Notes under the pieces: model-generated | What the model saw: only the letters and a program-made list of their open reading frames with translations | Databases searched by the model: none | What the model was told of the DNA's origin: nothing | Part shown: positions 6,793 through 9,097 of the stretch, one piece after another | How positions within the stretch are numbered: the first letter of the stretch is position 1 | Layout of the letters: the number at the start of each line of letters is the position of its first letter | Program-made: the position numbers and the translations under genes | Assembly (NCBI GenBank): GCA_016710625.1 | Contig: JADJVK010000052.1 | Coordinates: 1-9,097, forward strand | Origin: Saprospiraceae bacterium | GTDB taxonomy: Bacteria > Bacteroidota > Bacteroidia > Chitinophagales > Saprospiraceae | DNA: 9,097 nt | Direction: 5' to 3'

Positions 6793-7875
6793 TTACTTCG
6801 TCCAAGGTTCCTTGTCTTTTGCATTCACGAATTTTTCACCGTCAAATATGCATAACCCTTGCCAAGTTCCGAACCAAAGTTGTCCCTTGTTGTCCTCAAA
6901 AATACTAAGAACAAGATTTGAAGTTAATCCGTTTTTTGTAGTGTATAATGTAAATTTTGTCCCATCATATTTATATAATCCAACATTTTCTGCTGTAAAC
7001 CAAATGTTCCCTTTGCTATCTTCATGAAATCCACCGGCTTCTATACCTTCAATAATGCCCTCTTTGGTGAAGTTGGTGTACATCTTTCCATCAAATTTAC
7101 TTATACCTCCATAAAATGTTCCAATCCAAATATTCCCTTGACGGTCTTCTAATATACTTGCAGCATTATTGTCTGTAAGTCCATTCTGGTTGGTTAAATG
7201 AGTAAACACTCCCTTATTGTATTTGAAAATTCCATTTCCATCAGTAGCAAACCACATCGCACCATTGCTGTCTTCAATAATTTTAAAACCAATTTATCGG
7301 ATAGCATGTGTTTTGGATTTTCGACCATCGAATCTGGTAAGGAAAATGGTATAAACGCCCCCATCAAAATGAAAAACTCCGCCATAGCCACCAACCCAAA
7401 TTAATCCGCTTCTGTCAATTGTTAAACCCCAAATTTCTTCATTTACTCCTTTCAAGCCTTCATTTTTTGAAAAAGTTGTAAACTCTATACCATCGTATTT
7501 CATGAGTCCTTCGGATGTTCCAAACCATACATTTCCTACTTTGTCTTCGACAATCTCTAAAACTCTAAAATGTGGACTGACATTTGGAATTGTGATTTTT
7601 TCCAATATTTGTCCATCATAGCGTATAATCCCATCTCCATTGGTACCAAACCAATAGTTCCCTTTTTTGTCTTGATGCATTGTCCTTACAAATTCTCTTA
7701 CCATTCCATTTAAATTGGTATGAATTTGCGGAAATATCGTTTTTTGAATTAAATTTATTGGTTGGGTAGTCGTTCCATTTTCTTTTAAAACTAGAATAGC
7801 TTTTTCTTGACCTGTACACAAAGTAATTTGAATTGTCAAAAGAACTAAAATTAAATTCCTTGCTTTTAATATCAT
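6793..7875 (-). pseudogene. Seven-bladed Reg_prop beta-propeller gene 3 with an in-frame TAA
   Basis: The frame runs 360 codons from the ATG at 7875 to the TAA at 6795-6793 and is interrupted only by a TAA at 7296-7294. I chose this ATG because it begins a signal peptide (MILKARNLILVLLTIQITLC); earlier in-frame ATGs at 7953 and 7911 would put over 25 extra residues before it. Cys20 has Leu at -1, so the lipobox is poor. Before the stop are three blades (YWFGT, VWFGT, IWVGG); after it are four (MWFAT, IWIGT, IWFTA, LWFGT). That totals seven, as in both paralogs. The stop falls between KTHAIR and IGFKIIED, in the loop between blades 3 and 4. Read-through would give a full-size propeller; otherwise a three-blade fragment is exported. 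A nonsense mutation is the simplest reading. TTG or ATG (7257) restarts downstream would lack a signal peptide. Confidence 0.85.
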
Positions 7876-7928
7876 CTTATCCGTATTTTTTAAAAAAATG
7901 TAGTTTTTCATAATTGTTGCATCATATA

Positions 7929-7993
7929 GGAAATTTAAAATTGCCAAAACCAAAATAAAATTGAATCAACACAATCTTCCACATTTCAATTTG
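7929..7993 (-). repeat. Interspersed intergenic repeat, copy R4 (short)
   Basis: A 25-base block (7969-7993, containing CAATCTTCCACATTTCAATT) is identical to R1. Similarity to R1 and R3 extends to the left (GGAAATTTAAAATTGCC near 7929-7945, a degenerate inverted arm). It stops abruptly on the right at about 7993, where the reading of an upstream gene remnant ends, so this copy is truncated or marks an insertion boundary. It lies about 55-120 bases upstream of the likely ATG of propeller gene 3. Confidence 0.75.
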
Positions 7994-8165
7994 CATGCAT
8001 CCTGCTGCAAAAGTCAGGAATTTCTCAATCTCTTTGTCCTATTCTTATCATTATTTTGCCGTCACTATTGAATACATTAATTTTGGAATGAATAATAACA
8101 GGTTGTGCATATAAATGAGCACTAAAATAAACTATATAAATAAGTATTGCTTTATTTTGATGCAA
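7986..8165 (-). pseudogene. Remnant of a small secreted protein
   Basis: Starting at TTG 8165, one base after the protease stop, a 46-codon frame encodes a signal peptide (NKAILIYIVYFSAHLYAQ, likely SPase I cleavage after LYA) followed by PVIIHSKINVFNSDGKIMIR. It ends at TGA 8027-8025. The same frame then continues for 12 more codons (EIPDFCSRMHAN) to a TGA at 7988-7986 that lies inside repeat R4. The first TGA could be a former Trp codon. No ATG start exists, and the mature part is only about 25-40 residues, so this is probably the 5' end of a larger gene cut off by the repeat. I do not recognise the family. The protease context suggests a coupled operon, but this is weak. Confidence 0.4.
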
Positions 8166-8166
8166 G

Positions 8167-9097
8167 TTAATTATTAATCCAATAAATTACTTTTGATAAG
8201 ACTTCATTATCACTACATTGAATATCGGGAATAATAGAAGCCCCATATTTTATTTTATTTCTGTCTGCAAAAACACTTATAGCCAAGTTAATTCGTGAAC
8301 TATCTGATAACGTATAAGATTCGCAACCTGTTGATACTCCATGTTGATGCCCCAAATAGTTTAGCGTTTTTATATCCTTTAAATAAAACAGCTATAGCTT
8401 CACCAGAGCCTAGCTGTTTGCTTATTTACTAACACTGCGATCTTATTTTTAGCAAACACAGAGAAATTGTTTTATTTTCTGCCAGTACTATAGTATCCAA
8501 ATAGACTTTTCCATGCTCATATCGCCATTCGGATGATTTGTTATCCGCATCAAAAAAGTAACCTTGTGCACTTGAGTCCAAAAAAGAGCCTATAGCAGCC
8601 ATCATTGGCCACATATTACCTCCAAAATTATCCCTCAAATCTATAATCCAACCTTTTTTGTTGGAATTGTTTTGTTGATAGATTTTTTCTGTAATCGTAT
8701 TGATATATAGCTCCGTTTGGCTTTCATCACCAATACAAAATGGTATTCTAATATATCCAATATTTTCAGGTATTGTCTCATCTTTAAGGATAGGTAATTG
8801 TTTTTCCTCGGAATTTTTATCTTCTTGTATAGCTGGTGTAAAATAACTATGATTATCTTTTAGTAAAGCAACTGCATAATTAATGGCAGGATACGTATCT
8901 TTTATAGTTTGGCTATTTTTTGCAACACGATAAACTTCATTTTCCAAATTTTCCCAGTTTATTTGGTATTTATTGATTGATTTATTTTTTAAAAGAATCA
9001 ATACCTCTTTCAAATATTTTTCAGCTTCAGGGGAAATATTATTTGTGTTATGAACTTTACAACCAATTAACAAAAAGAAAAGTATGAATATTGGAAA
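8167..9097 (-). pseudogene. S41 (tail-specific / NSR-like) protease lipoprotein, frameshifted, 5' end outside the window
   Basis: The frame is open to the window edge. The visible start (FPIFILFFLLIGC) is the end of a lipoprotein signal with lipobox Cys, so the true start lies beyond base 9097; TTG at 9073 lies within this signal. Family features follow: an N-terminal helical part, then NIGYIRIPF, KKGWIIDLRDNFGGNMWPM (the S41 core) and GYFFDADN. At about 8451-8463 the frame shifts to FAKNKIAVLVNKQTA. An extra G near 8409 splits the catalytic Ser motif (TA-SSGEA), and an extra G in the run 8350-8353 separates FKGYKNAKLFG from HQHGVSTG...LSDSSRINLA. It ends at TAA 8169-8167. S41 enzymes use a Ser-Lys pair to cut proteins near their C-termini; NSR-type members cleave lantibiotics. 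With three shifts around the catalytic Ser the product should be inactive. Confidence 0.8.

Noticed and set aside
1490..7296. Possible reassignment of TAA as a sense codon, since several genes show in-frame TAA
   Set aside because: TAA is also the natural stop of the antitoxin, propeller 2, propeller 3 and the protease, and the affected genes carry frameshifts or lost starts as well. Ordinary decay or error is far simpler.
2139..7404. Forward-strand ORFs of 66-132 codons
   Set aside because: Each lies opposite a recognisable minus-strand gene. Their translations are low-complexity Ser/Phe/Cys-rich shadows without any known motif.
1124..7993. CRISPR array
   Set aside because: The four repeat copies are kilobases apart, diverged, and separated by genes instead of short unique spacers.

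Overview
This is an AT-rich window in which every supportable gene lies on the minus strand. Several traits suggest a Flavobacterium-like member of the Bacteroidota: low GC content, lipoproteins with short lipobox signals, Reg_prop-type beta-propeller repeats, a Bacteroidota-style toxin-antitoxin pair, and the absence of Shine-Dalgarno-like sites. No rRNA, tRNA, CRISPR array or recognisable transposase was seen.

Layout in the direction of transcription, from high to low coordinates: (1) 9097-8167, an S41 (tail-specific/NSR-like) protease lipoprotein gene, open at the window edge and broken by several frameshifts. (2) 8165-7986, a short secreted-protein remnant that runs into a repeat. (3) 7875-3836, three paralogous genes for surface lipoproteins, each with seven propeller blades. 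The first has an in-frame TAA exactly between blades 3 and 4; the other two are intact. A small frameshifted gene overlaps the stop of the second. (4) 3686-1322, a strongly decayed stretch: a bestrophin-family channel pseudogene, a PP2C phosphatase pseudogene, and an unrecognised small gene with an in-frame TAA. (5) 885-2, an intact HigB/RelE-like toxin and HTH antitoxin operon with a 4-base overlap.

The least expected signal is a diverged intergenic repeat present in four same-orientation copies (about 1124-1290, 4973-5145, 6508-6672, 7929-7993). One copy lies shortly upstream of each propeller gene. The fourth lies between the decayed small gene and the toxin operon. At least two copies carry inverted arms that could form a long hairpin. 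A separate imperfect inverted repeat just after the third propeller gene (about 6704-6783) looks somewhat like an integron attC site. Together these give the region a cassette-like or accessory-island look, but no integrase is visible in the window.

The propellers probably act as envelope ligand-binding or scaffold proteins; their target is unknown. The mixture of intact genes and genes with many small indels points to an accessory island under relaxed selection. Assembly error cannot be excluded from the sequence alone.
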